64,000 bases of DNA from NCBI RefSeq assembly GCF_003751785.1, contig NZ_RKIE01000002.1, positions 744,001-808,000 on the forward strand, in the 5' to 3' direction. The position numbers were made by a program, and so were the translations under genes. Shown piece after piece: positions 51,356 through 61,376 of this stretch; the stretch's first letter is position 1; each line of letters begins with the position of its first letter. This stretch comes from Frigoribacterium sp. PhB160. Its GTDB lineage: Bacteria; Actinomycetota; Actinomycetes; Actinomycetales; Microbacteriaceae. The notes beneath the pieces were generated by a model. The model was not told the origin of the DNA. It made no database searches and was given only the letters and a program-made list of their open reading frames with translations.

Positions 51356-52099
51356 TCAGGCCGCCGGCCACCCCGGGAAGAGCAGGGCCGCGCCGCCGAG
51401 CAGGCAGGCCGTCGCGACGAGCACGAAGACGCCGACCCAGAGCAGGCCGGGCACGCGCGTCAGCCGCGCCAGCTGGTCGGCGTCCGAGCCGGCGGGCCGC
51501 CCCTGCCTCGCCGCCCGGCGTCGGCTGCCCTGCAGCTCGAGCGCCGCCCGGAGCGCCCCCGCCGCCAGGACGCTCGTGAGCGCCAGGCCGAAGGCCTGCT
51601 GCCAGACGACCGGGGCGAACCAGGTCAGCGGCACGACCACCGCGGCTCCGACGAGCACCACCCAGAGGCCGAACCAGTTGCGGATCTGCACGAGCATCAG
51701 CGCGAGGAAGAGGAGCAGGGCCCAGAGCAGACCGGCGGCGAAGCCGGAGCCGAGCAGCCAGGCCGCGCCGAGGCCGGCGAGGGCCGGGGCGGTGTAGCCC
51801 GCGAGCAGGGTGGCGACCATCCCCGGGCCGCGCACCGGCCCGCGCGACACGGTCAGCCCCGACGTGTCGGAGTGCAGGCGGATGCCCGTCAGCCGGCGGC
51901 CGGTGAGCACGGCGGCCAGGCCGTGGCCGCCCTCGTGCACGACGGTGACCGCGTGCCGGACGGTGCGCCAGGTCGTCGGCAGCAGCACGAGCGCGAGCCC
52001 CACGGCGACCGCCGCGAGGGTCGAGCCGGTCGGCAGCGGGTCGGCGCGGAGGACGACGCGCGCCCACAGGTCGGCGAGGGCGTCGGCGGTCGGGGACAT
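51356..52099 (-). CDS. M50-family (M50B-like) membrane metallopeptidase
   Basis: 247 residues with about six spans. The zinc motif HEGGH is at 55-59 (VTVVHEGGHGLAAVLTGRR), and the GYTAPALAGLGAAWLL stretch follows. The usual late-span Asp partner is replaced by a Asn-containing stretch (QIRNWFGLW), so activity should be tested. Such proteins cut regulators or maintain membrane proteins; the target is unknown. TAGGCT six bases before the ATG gives a leaderless start. Divergent from vanZ across a 194-base gap with tandem repeats. Confidence 0.85.
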   Translation of the reverse strand: MSPTADALADLWARVVLRADPLPTGSTLAAVAVGLALVLLPTTWRTVRHAVTVVHEGGHGLAAVLTGRRLTGIRLHSDTSGLTVSRGPVRGPGMVATLLAGYTAPALAGLGAAWLLGSGFAAGLLWALLLFLALMLVQIRNWFGLWVVLVGAAVVVPLTWFAPVVWQQAFGLALTSVLAAGALRAALELQGSRRRAARQGRPAGSDADQLARLTRVPGLLWVGVFVLVATACLLGGAALLFPGWPAA

Positions 52100-52105
52100 C
52101 CGGCC

Positions 52106-52111
52106 AGCCTA
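52106..52111 (-). promoter_or_regulatory. -10 box TAGGCT, leaderless start of M50 gene
   Basis: Six bases before the ATG at 52099, immediately beside the tandem repeat that starts at 52121, so the -35 region falls in the repeat. Confidence 0.65.
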
Positions 52112-52120
52112 CGAGCAGCA

Positions 52121-52159
52121 CCCGGGGCGCCCGCCCGGGGCGCCCGCCCGGGGCGCCCG
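52121..52159. repeat. Three exact 13-bp tandem repeats in a divergent promoter region
   Basis: CCCGGGGCGCCCG three times in a row, with a degenerate continuation (CCGGTGCCGGGCGG) to about 52185. Each unit is nearly palindromic. It starts about ten bases upstream of the M50 gene's -10. Confidence 0.9.
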
Positions 52160-52293
52160 CCCGGTGCCGGGCGGCCGGTGCCGGGCGCGGGTCACCGCGG
52201 AGGAGCCGCCGCGCGGATGACGCGCCTCCGCCCTGCGGATGGTCCTCGGCCCCCCGAGGCCCGCGGTCAGCCGATATGCCGCACACTCGAGGG

Positions 52294-52752
52294 ATGCGTC
52301 GTGCCGTCCTCCTCCTGTTCAGCGTCCTCTACCTCGCGGGGGTGGCGTGGATGACGCTGCGTCCGTCGGTCTACGGCGACGGCACCTCCGAGCTCCTCTG
52401 GCGTGCCCTCGACCTGTTCTCCCGGCACGACGAGACCGCATGGATCACCTTCGCCCGGGTGGAGGCCGCCGCGAACGTCGCGATGTTCGTGCCGATGGGC
52501 ATGTTCCCGGCCCTGCTGCTGCCGCGCCGGCTCTGGTGGGTCGGCATCGTCGTCGGCCTCGGCGCGACCGTGTTCATCGAGTCGTACCAGTCGACGGTGC
52601 TCTCGGCGACGCGCTTCGCCGACCCGCAGGACATCGCCATGAACACCCTCGGGGCGGCCATCGGCGCGGCCGGCGTCGGGCTCGCCCTGGCCGGGGGGAG
52701 GCGCGGGTCGCGCACCCGACGCCGGGCCCCTCGCCAGTCACCCGTCTGGTAG
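52294..52752 (+). CDS. VanZ-like membrane protein
   Basis: 152 residues with four predicted spans (about 5-20, 57-74, 79-96, 115-135). The VanZ pattern is seen in LAGVAWMTLRPSVYG, NVAMFVPMGMFPALLL, VFIESYQSTV and RFADPQDIAMNTLGAAIG. VanZ relatives modify or sense cell-envelope components; teicoplanin resistance is known only for the namesake. The start ATG at 52294 is favoured over 52276 because it fits the family; CACACT sits six bases upstream. The rpsO promoter overlaps its stop codon. Confidence 0.88.
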   Translation: MRRAVLLLFSVLYLAGVAWMTLRPSVYGDGTSELLWRALDLFSRHDETAWITFARVEAAANVAMFVPMGMFPALLLPRRLWWVGIVVGLGATVFIESYQSTVLSATRFADPQDIAMNTLGAAIGAAGVGLALAGGRRGSRTRRRAPRQSPVW

Positions 52753-52755
52753 TCT
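52750..52755 (+). promoter_or_regulatory. -10 box TAGTCT of rpsO
   Basis: TAnnnT hexamer overlapping the vanZ stop. It would give an rpsO leader of about 80 bases, long enough for the autoregulatory folding known for S15 leaders in other bacteria. Confidence 0.5.
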
Positions 52756-52843
52756 CGTCAGGTTGCCGTCTGAACGGCCGCGGATCAAGAGAGCTCGCAC
52801 ATCCTGTGACGAGCACCGCGCAACGAGCTGAAAGGGGATCCAC

Positions 52844-53113
52844 ATGGCACTTGCACCTGAGGTCAAGACCCGGATCATCGAAGAGTACGCGACCCACCCC
52901 GGCGACACGGGATCCCCCGAGGTCCAGATCGCTGTCATGACGCAGCGCATCCTCGACCTGACCGAGCACCTGAAGGAGCACAAGCACGACCACCACTCGC
53001 GTCGTGGCCTGCTGCTCCTCGTCGGCCAGCGCCGTCGTCTCCTGGGCTACCTGTCCAAGGTCGACATCGAGCGCTACCGCACGCTCATCGGCCGCCTGGG
53101 CCTGCGTCGCTAG
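52844..53113 (+). CDS. rpsO: 30S ribosomal protein S15
   Basis: 89-residue primary 16S rRNA-binding protein of the small subunit platform. Diagnostic are [37 protein letters not shown]-type helices ([19 protein letters not shown]) and the ending [19 protein letters not shown] about nine bases upstream supports the ATG. rpsO-pnp linkage is conserved across bacteria, but here an oppositely oriented exported-protein gene is inserted between them. Confidence 0.98.
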   Translation: MALAPEVKTRIIEEYATHPGDTGSPEVQIAVMTQRILDLTEHLKEHKHDHHSRRGLLLLVGQRRRLLGYLSKVDIERYRTLIGRLGLRR

Positions 53114-53138
53114 TCGTCGCCCCGAGCGTCTCGACCAC

Positions 53139-53169
53139 GGCCCCCGTCCTGCCCCGCAGGACGGGGGCC
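53139..53169. terminator. Terminator after rpsO
   Basis: Thirteen-base perfect stem (53139-53151 with 53157-53169) and a five-base loop. It serves rpsO and possibly the convergent gene ending at 53243. Confidence 0.85.
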
Positions 53170-53242
53170 GTTCTCCGTCCTCGGGCACCACGGGCTCCCG
53201 CGACGACGACACCGTCCCCGCCGGCGAGCAGGGCTGGGCGCC

Positions 53243-54532
53243 TCAGTACCAGTCGTTCTCGACCGAGTGGGCCCAGGCCGCGCACATCGTCCCGTAGCGG
53301 TCGTGGATGTAGCCGACGCCCCAGTCGACCTGCGTGCGGTAGCTCGTCCGCCAGTCGGCGCCGGCCGAGGCCATCTTCGAGCCGAGCAGCGCCTGGGGGA
53401 TCCCGTAGGCGCCGCTGTACGGGTTGGTCGCGCTGGTGCGCCAGCCCGACTCCTTGTTCCAGAGCTGCACGAGGCAGGTGTACTCGGCGCCGCCGCCGAC
53501 CTTCGTCGCGGCGTAGGCCTTCGCGCCGGCCGGGTCGTTGACCGCGGACGGCGGCGCGACGACGACCGGGGGAGGCGCGGGGGCCGTCACCGGGGGAGCG
53601 GGCACGGGCGCCGGGGCCGGCGCGGGACCGCCGCCCGTCGCCGGAGCGGGCGCGGGCGCCGGTGCGGGAGCCGCGACGGATCCACCGCCCGTGCTCGGAG
53701 CCGGCCGGGCCGCGGCGGCCGCCGCCGCTGCCTGAGCCGCCCGGGCCTGCGCCACGGCGGCCGCCTGGGCCGCTTCGCCCTCGCGGTACTGCCGCTCGAC
53801 GTCGGCGGTCGTCGCGTTGAGGGTCGCGAGCTGGGCGTAGAGCTCGTCCGACCGCGTCGTCACCTCGGCGACCTGGGCGTCGGCGGCGGCCTGCGCCGTG
53901 GCCGCCGTCGCGGCGTCGTCGGTCGCGGCCCGTGCGAGCCGGTCGCGCTCGGTGCGCGCCGCCTCGGCCTGGTCCGTCAGCGACGAGACGGTGTTGCTCG
54001 CGGTCGTGGCGTCGGCGAGGACGCCCTGCCACCGGTCGCCGAGCTGCGTGAGGCTGCCGAGGCGGTAGAGCAGCTCGTCGGCGTCGTCGCTCGAGAAGAG
54101 CTCGACCGACATCGACTGCGGGCTGCCGGCGCGCGAGAGGTGGGCGGCGAGCTGGCCGGCCTGGCGGTGCGCCTCCTGCTCGTCGTCCGCGGCGGCGGCC
54201 GCCTCGGCCGCGAGCTGGTCGGCGCGGGAGTCGGCGGCGTCGAGGGCGTCCTGCGCCTGCGCCGCGAGGGCGTCGGCGGCGACGGCCTCGTCGCCGCGGG
54301 TCGCGGCGGTCGCCTCGAGCGAGTCGAGCGCCCCGGTGACGGCCTCGACCTGCGCGGCGGTGGCGGCGGCGTCGCCCTTCGCGGCCTCGACGTCGGACCA
54401 CCGCGGGTACCCGGCGGCCTCGGCCGACGTCGCCGGCACGAGCAGGACGGCACCGAGAGCCAGGGAGGCGCCGGTCGCCACGACCGCGAGCCCCGCCGAC
54501 CGCAGGCGGCAGGGTCGTCGTCGCGCGCTCAT
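53243..54532 (-). CDS. Exported coiled-coil protein with lytic transglycosylase-like C-terminus
   Basis: 429 residues in four parts. A signal peptide ends near residue 40 (LVPATSAEAAG). Long Ala/Glu/Asp coiled coils run about 45-265, as in peptidoglycan-hydrolase partners. A Pro/Ala/Gly linker follows (about 270-335). The C-terminal domain from about 340 is KVGGGAEYTCLVQLWNKESGW, YGIPQALLGSKMASAGADW, GVGYIHDRYGTMCAAWAHS, ending NDWY. This is the aggregation-promoting-factor/SLT-like lysozyme fold, with the likely catalytic Glu in NKESGW. Probably acts on the cell wall. TAGGGT seven bases before the ATG; inserted between rpsO and pnp. Confidence 0.85.
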   Translation of the reverse strand: MSARRRPCRLRSAGLAVVATGASLALGAVLLVPATSAEAAGYPRWSDVEAAKGDAAATAAQVEAVTGALDSLEATAATRGDEAVAADALAAQAQDALDAADSRADQLAAEAAAAADDEQEAHRQAGQLAAHLSRAGSPQSMSVELFSSDDADELLYRLGSLTQLGDRWQGVLADATTASNTVSSLTDQAEAARTERDRLARAATDDAATAATAQAAADAQVAEVTTRSDELYAQLATLNATTADVERQYREGEAAQAAAVAQARAAQAAAAAAAARPAPSTGGGSVAAPAPAPAPAPATGGGPAPAPAPVPAPPVTAPAPPPVVVAPPSAVNDPAGAKAYAATKVGGGAEYTCLVQLWNKESGWRTSATNPYSGAYGIPQALLGSKMASAGADWRTSYRTQVDWGVGYIHDRYGTMCAAWAHSVENDWY

Positions 54533-54539
54533 GCCCCCG

Positions 54540-54545
54540 ACCCTA
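54540..54545 (-). promoter_or_regulatory. -10 box TAGGGT, leaderless start of exported-protein gene
   Basis: Seven bases before the ATG at 54532. Confidence 0.65.
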
Positions 54546-54635
54546 TCCCGGGCCCCGGCGGACGCGGGTGCCCCGGAACGGGGGCGGTCGCCGGGGGCCG
54601 ACCCGCGCCTCCCCGGGGCTCGGGGGCCTCGGTGC

Positions 54636-54641
54636 TAGGCT
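54636..54641 (+). promoter_or_regulatory. Extended -10 box TGC-TAGGCT of pnp
   Basis: TG dinucleotide one base upstream of the hexamer, the extended -10 arrangement. Predicted start near 54648. Confidence 0.5.
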
Positions 54642-54884
54642 CGCGCACGGAGCAGGCCGGTCACGGCTGCTGGTCACCGGTGGTGACAGGCGGAACCAGC
54701 CCCGGGTCGCGATCGCGGCGGCGGGGCAGCGAGGTCCGACCGTTTCTACTGTTGACCAGACGGGTCGACCGGTGCTGACGCGCCGCGACCCGTGCACGCC
54801 CACGTGCCGACCCGCCGCCCGCTCCCGATGCACATCGATGCCCACACGGGGCCTCGATGCAAAACAAAGAGGAGTAGCCCCCAC

Positions 54885-57158
<2,274 letters not shown>

Positions 57159-57480
57159 CGAGCGTCCGGCGGCCCCGCGCCGTCGACCTCGAGAGAGCCC
57201 GCCCCGACCTCGGTCGCGGCGGGCTCTCCCGCGTGCGGGACGCGCTCCGCGACGGGCTCCGCGACGTGCCGCGAGCGCCCCGGAAAGTGGGGGCACGACT
57301 TCTCGTAACGATCGGGTGCGGCGGCGTGCCGACGGGCCCTCCAGGACGTACTCTCGACCTCGGAGAACGCGTTCAGCATCCCTTGCCGCAGATCAGGTGC
57401 ACCGGGTCCGTCGTCCGCCTCCCACCGGGTCGTCGTCTCCGACGTGCCCGCACGACCCGAGGTCTCAGGAAGGGGACGGA
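57159..57480. other. Gap between pnp and the aldo/keto reductase
   Basis: 322 bases. It holds the pnp terminator near its start and, further on, a possible -10 (TACTCT, 57349-57354) that would leave a leader of about 120 bases. ACCGGGTC occurs twice in that leader (from 57399 and 57425, approximate). I see no RNA gene or conserved riboswitch. Confidence 0.45.
57193..57228 (+). terminator. Terminator after pnp
   Basis: Eleven-base stem (57193-57203 with 57218-57228) continued by a five-base inner stem (57205-57209 with 57212-57216). Confidence 0.8.
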
Positions 57481-58509
57481 GTGGCCGAGACGACGGCGCG
57501 CGCCTCCGGTGCGACGACGCCCCTCATCCGCCCACCCGTGCCCTCCGTCGTCGACCAGGCGACCGTGCCGGTCGACCTCGGCATCATCCAGCCGCGTCGT
57601 CGGCTCGGGTCGTCCGACCTCCGCGTCTTCCCCATGGCGCTCGGCGGCAACGTCTTCGGCTGGACGGCCAACGAGCCCGAGACCGAGTCCGTGCTCGACG
57701 CCTACTTCGACCTCGGCGGCAACTTCGTCGACACCGCCGACTCCTACGCCGGCGGCCGCAGCGAGATCATGATCGGCTCGTGGATGAAGCGCCGCCGCTC
57801 GCGCGACGACATGGTCGTGTCGACCAAGGTCGGCAAGGGCGCCGACAACCCCGGCCTCACCCCGAAGGCCATCGAGCGCGCGGTCGAGGCCTCGCTCGAG
57901 CGGCTCGGCACCGACCGCATCGACCTGCTCTGGCTGCACGTCGACGACACCGAGGTCGCGTTCGAGCGCACCCTCCTCGCCGTCGACCACCTGATCCGCG
58001 CCGGCAAGGTGCGCTGGTTCGGGGGAGCGCACCACTCGGGCAACCGGCTCTACGAGGCGCGCATCGCGGCGGGCATGCTGGGAGTGGCGCCGATGGTGGC
58101 GCTGCAGAACCAGTACAACCTGCTCGACCGTGCCGAGTACGAGGGCGGCCTCTCGAAGGTGGCCGCGCAGCTCGGGCTCGGCGTCATGCCCCGCTTCGCC
58201 CTGGCGAGCGGATTCCTCACCGGCAAGTACCGGTCGCGGGCCGACTTCCAGGCGACCCGTCGTGGTCGCGACGTCTCGCGGCACCTGACGAAGAAGGGCC
58301 TCCGCGTGCTCCACGAGCTCGACAAGGTCGCCTCGGTGCACGAGGTGTCGACCGCGGCGGTCTCGCTGGCCTGGCTGCTGGCGAAGCCGAACGTCGTCGC
58401 CCCGGTCGCGAGCGCGACGAACGCCAAGCAGGTCGTCGAGCTCGCCCAGGCGGCGCGGGTCAAGCTGACTCGCACGCAGGTGCTCGAGCTCGACCGCGTC
58501 TCCGCCTAG
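57481..58509 (+). CDS. Aldo/keto reductase, YajO/Kv-beta-like
   Basis: 342-residue NADP-dependent reductase of the larger AKR subgroup. After a 40-residue lead, RRRLGSSDLRVFPMALGGNVFGW opens the barrel. NFVDTADSYAGGRSEIMIG gives the catalytic Asp and Tyr, MVVSTKVGKGADNPG gives Lys, and LLWLHVDD gives His. VRWFGGAHHSGNRL and the closing AWLLAKPNVVAPVASATN bind the cofactor. Substrate unknown. GTG at 57481 has AGGAAGG about eight bases upstream. It converges with a TetR gene only 15 bases away. Confidence 0.9.
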   Translation: MAETTARASGATTPLIRPPVPSVVDQATVPVDLGIIQPRRRLGSSDLRVFPMALGGNVFGWTANEPETESVLDAYFDLGGNFVDTADSYAGGRSEIMIGSWMKRRRSRDDMVVSTKVGKGADNPGLTPKAIERAVEASLERLGTDRIDLLWLHVDDTEVAFERTLLAVDHLIRAGKVRWFGGAHHSGNRLYEARIAAGMLGVAPMVALQNQYNLLDRAEYEGGLSKVAAQLGLGVMPRFALASGFLTGKYRSRADFQATRRGRDVSRHLTKKGLRVLHELDKVASVHEVSTAAVSLAWLLAKPNVVAPVASATNAKQVVELAQAARVKLTRTQVLELDRVSA

Positions 58510-58524
58510 GGGTCGTCGCGCGGG

Positions 58525-59139
58525 CTACGCGCCGAGCAGCCGATCGGCGGCGCGCCGCAGCGAGGCCGTAGCCGCGATCGCGTCGCCGCAGTAGGCGCCC
58601 GACTCGGCGCCGTCGAGGGCGAGGAGGAAGTCGTCGGCGGCGTCGCCCGGCATCGCGTGCCCGGCGTCCTTGAACAGGCCGACGAGGGCGTCGGTCAGCC
58701 ACTCGCGGTGCTCGGCCACGGCCGTGCGGACGGGGTGGGTGGGGTCGCTGAACTCGGCGGCCGCGTTGACCCACGGCGAGCCGCGGAACCCCGCCCCCTG
58801 GAGGCGCGTGGCCACCGTGTCGAGCAACGCCCGCACGCGGTCGGCCCCGGCGACGTCCTGGTCGAGGAGGGCGGCCATCGCCTCGACGTCGCGCTCGTGG
58901 CGGCCGGCGAGGTAGGCGAGCACGAGGGTGTCCTTCGCGCCGAAGTGCTTGTAGAACGTGGCCTTGGTGACGCTCGACTCCGAGATGAGGCGGTCGACGC
59001 CCACGACGCGGATGCCCTCGTCGTAGAAGAGGCGGTCGGCGGTCGTCAGCACGCGGGCTCGGGCGCCGGGCGTGACCTGGTCCGTCCGGGGACGGCCAGG
59101 GAGACGCTGGACGGCCGGTTGGGGGGAATCGACCGTCAC
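58525..59139 (-). CDS. TetR-family transcriptional regulator
   Basis: 204 residues. The N-terminal helix-turn-helix domain (about 24-70) reads ARVLTTADRLFYDEGIRVVGVDRLI followed by SSVTKATFYKHFGAKDTLVLAYL, the canonical TetR pattern. The ligand-binding helical domain has no recognisable specificity. GTG at 59139 has AAGGAG seven bases upstream. It does not share a promoter region with the convergent aldo/keto reductase, and probably controls itself and perhaps the divergent M16 gene. Confidence 0.92.
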   Translation of the reverse strand: MTVDSPQPAVQRLPGRPRTDQVTPGARARVLTTADRLFYDEGIRVVGVDRLISESSVTKATFYKHFGAKDTLVLAYLAGRHERDVEAMAALLDQDVAGADRVRALLDTVATRLQGAGFRGSPWVNAAAEFSDPTHPVRTAVAEHREWLTDALVGLFKDAGHAMPGDAADDFLLALDGAESGAYCGDAIAATASLRRAADRLLGA

Positions 59140-59283
59140 AGCGTGGCTCCTTGGGACATCGGGGCTGCAGAGCGACGTCGGGGGGAACGCGCCTGGACCT
59201 CGGTGATGTCCGACCAGCCGCCGGCGACGTCAGCGAGGGGGGTGCTTCGGTCGTCGGTAAGCACGACTGTAGCATCAGAGAGG

Positions 59284-59301
59284 ACAGAATGACCCGTCTG
59301 T
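59284..59301. promoter_or_regulatory. Possible TetR operator
   Basis: Inverted ACAGA (59284-59288) and TCTGT (59297-59301) around eight bases, in the gap between the TetR gene and the M16 peptidase. On the minus strand it reads AACAGACGGGTC..., like many TetR-family half-sites. Speculative. Confidence 0.3.
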
Positions 59302-59354
59302 TTGTCCACACTCACGTCCCCCAGTTCGGGTGACGCCGCTCGTGGGGCATCCCG

Positions 59355-59360
59355 TAGGCT
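59355..59360 (+). promoter_or_regulatory. -10 box TAGGCT, leaderless start of M16 peptidase
   Basis: Seven bases before the ATG at 59368. TGACGC at 59331-59336 is a passable -35 with an 18-base spacer. Confidence 0.65.
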
Positions 59361-59367
59361 CGACGCG

Positions 59368-60726
59368 ATGAACGGCCCGGTCCCCCTTCCCCTCGACGAG
59401 GCACAGCTGTCGTTCCTGGCCACGGGCGACGCCCTCGTCCGCCGCACGGTCCTGCCGAGCGGGGTGCGCATCCTCAGCGAGCGCATGCCCGGCGCCCGCA
59501 GCGCCACCGTCGGCTTCTGGGTCGCGGTCGGCTCCCGCGACGAGCAGGAGGGCGAGCGCGGCTCGACGCACTTCCTCGAGCACCTCCTCTTCAAGGGCAC
59601 CGCGACGCGCTCCGCGCTCGACATCGCGGTGGCGTTCGAGTCGGTGGGGGGCGAGCACAACGCCGCCACCGCGAAGGAGTACACCTGCTACTACGCGCGG
59701 GTCCGCGACGTCGACCTCGACGACGCGGTCGACGTGCTCGCCGACATGTTCACCTCGGCGACGATCGACCCCGACGAGTTCGAGACCGAGCGCGGCGTGA
59801 TCCTCGACGAGCTCGCCATGGCCGACGACGACCCGGCCGACGTCGCGGGCGAGCGCCTCTTCGAGGCCGTCTTCGGCGAGCACCCGCTCGGGCGACCGAT
59901 CGGCGGCACCCCCGAGAGCATCCGCGCGGCCCGCCGTGACGACGTGCACGCCCACTGGCTGGCGAACTACCGCCCCCGCGACCTCGTCGTCACCGTCGCC
60001 GGCGCGGTCGACCACGACCACCTCCTCGACCGGCTGGAGGCGGCGCTCGCGCGAGCGGACTGGCCCACCGACGCCGCGCCTCCGGTGCCCCGTCGCGCGT
60101 CCGAGGCCGTCGTCACGGTGCCCGCCGAGCCGCTCACCGTCGTCCGCCGCCCGCTCGAGCAGGCGACGGTGCTGCTGGGACTGCCCGGCATCGCCGTGGC
60201 CGACGAGCGGCGGTCCGCCCTCGCGGTGCTCAACTCGGTGCTCGGCGGCGGCATGTCGTCGCGCCTGTTCCAGGAGGTGCGCGAGCGCCGCGGCCTCGCG
60301 TACTCCGTCTACTCGTTCGCGCCGAGCTACTCCGACGCGGGCCTCTTCGGCCTCTACGCCGGCTGCGCCCCGGCGGTCGCCGGCGACGTGGCCCGCCTCA
60401 TGCTCGACGAGGTCGACCGGCTCGCCGCCGACGGCATCAGCCCCGACGAGCACCGCCGCGCGCTCGGGCAGCTCGGGGGAGCGGCGGCCCTCGCCCTCGA
60501 GGACAGCGACACGCGCATGAACCGCCTCGGGCGCGCCGAGCTCGCGACCGGCGAGTTCGTCGACCTCGACGCCTCCCTCGCCCGGCTCGACCGGGTGACC
60601 ACCGACGACGTCCGCGACCTCGCGGCGGCCCTCCGGTCGGGCCCCCTGGCCACCGTCGTCGTCGGCGACGTCGACGACACGACCTTCGAGGCCCCGGCGA
60701 CGACGCCGGTCGCCGCGACCCCATGA
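59368..60726 (+). CDS. M16-family zinc peptidase (processing-peptidase-like)
   Basis: 452 residues. The inverted zinc motif HxxEH is at H68-E71-H72 (RGSTHFLEHLLFKGT), with the distal Glu in the NAATAKEYTCYYARV...ETERGVILDELAM region. The second half is the inactive M16 C-domain (GGGMSSRLFQEVRERRGLAYSVYS). It is the actinobacterial homologue downstream of pnp that resembles mitochondrial processing peptidase beta; substrate unknown. Its end overlaps the phosphatase gene by four bases (ATGA). Confidence 0.95.
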   Translation: MNGPVPLPLDEAQLSFLATGDALVRRTVLPSGVRILSERMPGARSATVGFWVAVGSRDEQEGERGSTHFLEHLLFKGTATRSALDIAVAFESVGGEHNAATAKEYTCYYARVRDVDLDDAVDVLADMFTSATIDPDEFETERGVILDELAMADDDPADVAGERLFEAVFGEHPLGRPIGGTPESIRAARRDDVHAHWLANYRPRDLVVTVAGAVDHDHLLDRLEAALARADWPTDAAPPVPRRASEAVVTVPAEPLTVVRRPLEQATVLLGLPGIAVADERRSALAVLNSVLGGGMSSRLFQEVRERRGLAYSVYSFAPSYSDAGLFGLYAGCAPAVAGDVARLMLDEVDRLAADGISPDEHRRALGQLGGAAALALEDSDTRMNRLGRAELATGEFVDLDASLARLDRVTTDDVRDLAAALRSGPLATVVVGDVDDTTFEAPATTPVAATP

Positions 60727-61343
60727 ACCAGGAGACGACGGTGTCCCACTACCTCTACCTCGTGCGCCACGGCGAGCAGCAGGACGCCGAGCACGGCCTG
60801 CCCGACGGGCCGCTGTCCGAGCGCGGCAAGCGCCAGGCCCGGCTCCTCGCCGAGCGGCTCGGCGGCGTCCCCTTCACCGCCGCGTGGCACTCGCCGCTCG
60901 AGCGCGCCGCCGAGACCGCCCGGCTCATGACCGAGCGGCTGCCCGCCCTCGAGTCGCAGCCGTCGACGCTGCTCTTCGACTGCGTGCCCTCCGGCCCGAC
61001 GCCGGACATGCCCGCGGCGTACAAGCCGTTCTTCGGCGGCGTGACGGAGGAGGAGATCGAGGCCGGCCAGGCCCAGATGGCCGACGCGGTCTCCGAGTGG
61101 CTGACCCCGGCCCGTGAAGACCGTCACGACCTGCTCATCACGCACAACTTCGTCATCGGCTGGTTCGTGCGCGAGGTCTTCGGCGCCCCCGACTGGCGCT
61201 GGATGGGCGTCAACCAGGCCAACGCCGGGCTGACGATCATCCGCGTGCGGTCGGCCAAGCCGCCGGAGCTCGTCACGCACAACGACCTCGGCCACCTGCC
61301 GGTCGAGCTGCGCACCGGCCTGCCGGTCGAGCAGCCCATCTGA
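60723..61343 (+). CDS. Histidine phosphatase family protein
   Basis: 206-residue phosphoglycerate-mutase-fold phosphatase. The phospho-accepting His lies in YLYLVRHGEQQDAEHG, the second Arg in WHSPLERAAETARLM, and the second His in DLLITHNFVIGWFV. The physiological substrate is unknown. The ATG at 60723 overlaps the M16 stop, so the pair is translationally coupled. It is followed by dapB, which has its own leaderless promoter. Confidence 0.9.
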   Translation: MNQETTVSHYLYLVRHGEQQDAEHGLPDGPLSERGKRQARLLAERLGGVPFTAAWHSPLERAAETARLMTERLPALESQPSTLLFDCVPSGPTPDMPAAYKPFFGGVTEEEIEAGQAQMADAVSEWLTPAREDRHDLLITHNFVIGWFVREVFGAPDWRWMGVNQANAGLTIIRVRSAKPPELVTHNDLGHLPVELRTGLPVEQPI

Positions 61344-61363
61344 TCGGCGTCGGGGGCTCCCGG

Positions 61364-61369
61364 TAGGTT
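61364..61369 (+). promoter_or_regulatory. -10 box TAGGTT, leaderless start of dapB
   Basis: Seven bases before the ATG at 61377. Confidence 0.65.
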
Positions 61370-61376
61370 GGGCGAC

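Larger units (their letters stand above)
54533..54884. other. Divergent gap and pnp leader
   Basis: 352 bases. For pnp, an extended -10 (TGCTAGGCT, hexamer 54636-54641) would yield a leader of about 240 bases containing a six-base hairpin (54673-54678 with 54682-54687). Long pnp leaders are RNase III/PNPase autoregulation targets in other bacteria, but whether that applies here is inference. It also holds a decamer copy of the dispersed motif (54603-54612) and the leaderless promoter of the exported-protein gene. Confidence 0.5.

Noticed and set aside
52121-52185. Tandem GC repeats as a possible CRISPR array
   Set aside because: Units are contiguous 13-mers without spacers, and no cas genes are present.
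54661-54867. Small minus-strand frame upstream of pnp
   Set aside because: Lies in the divergent control region, lacks a ribosome site or -10 at the right place, and its product resembles no known protein.
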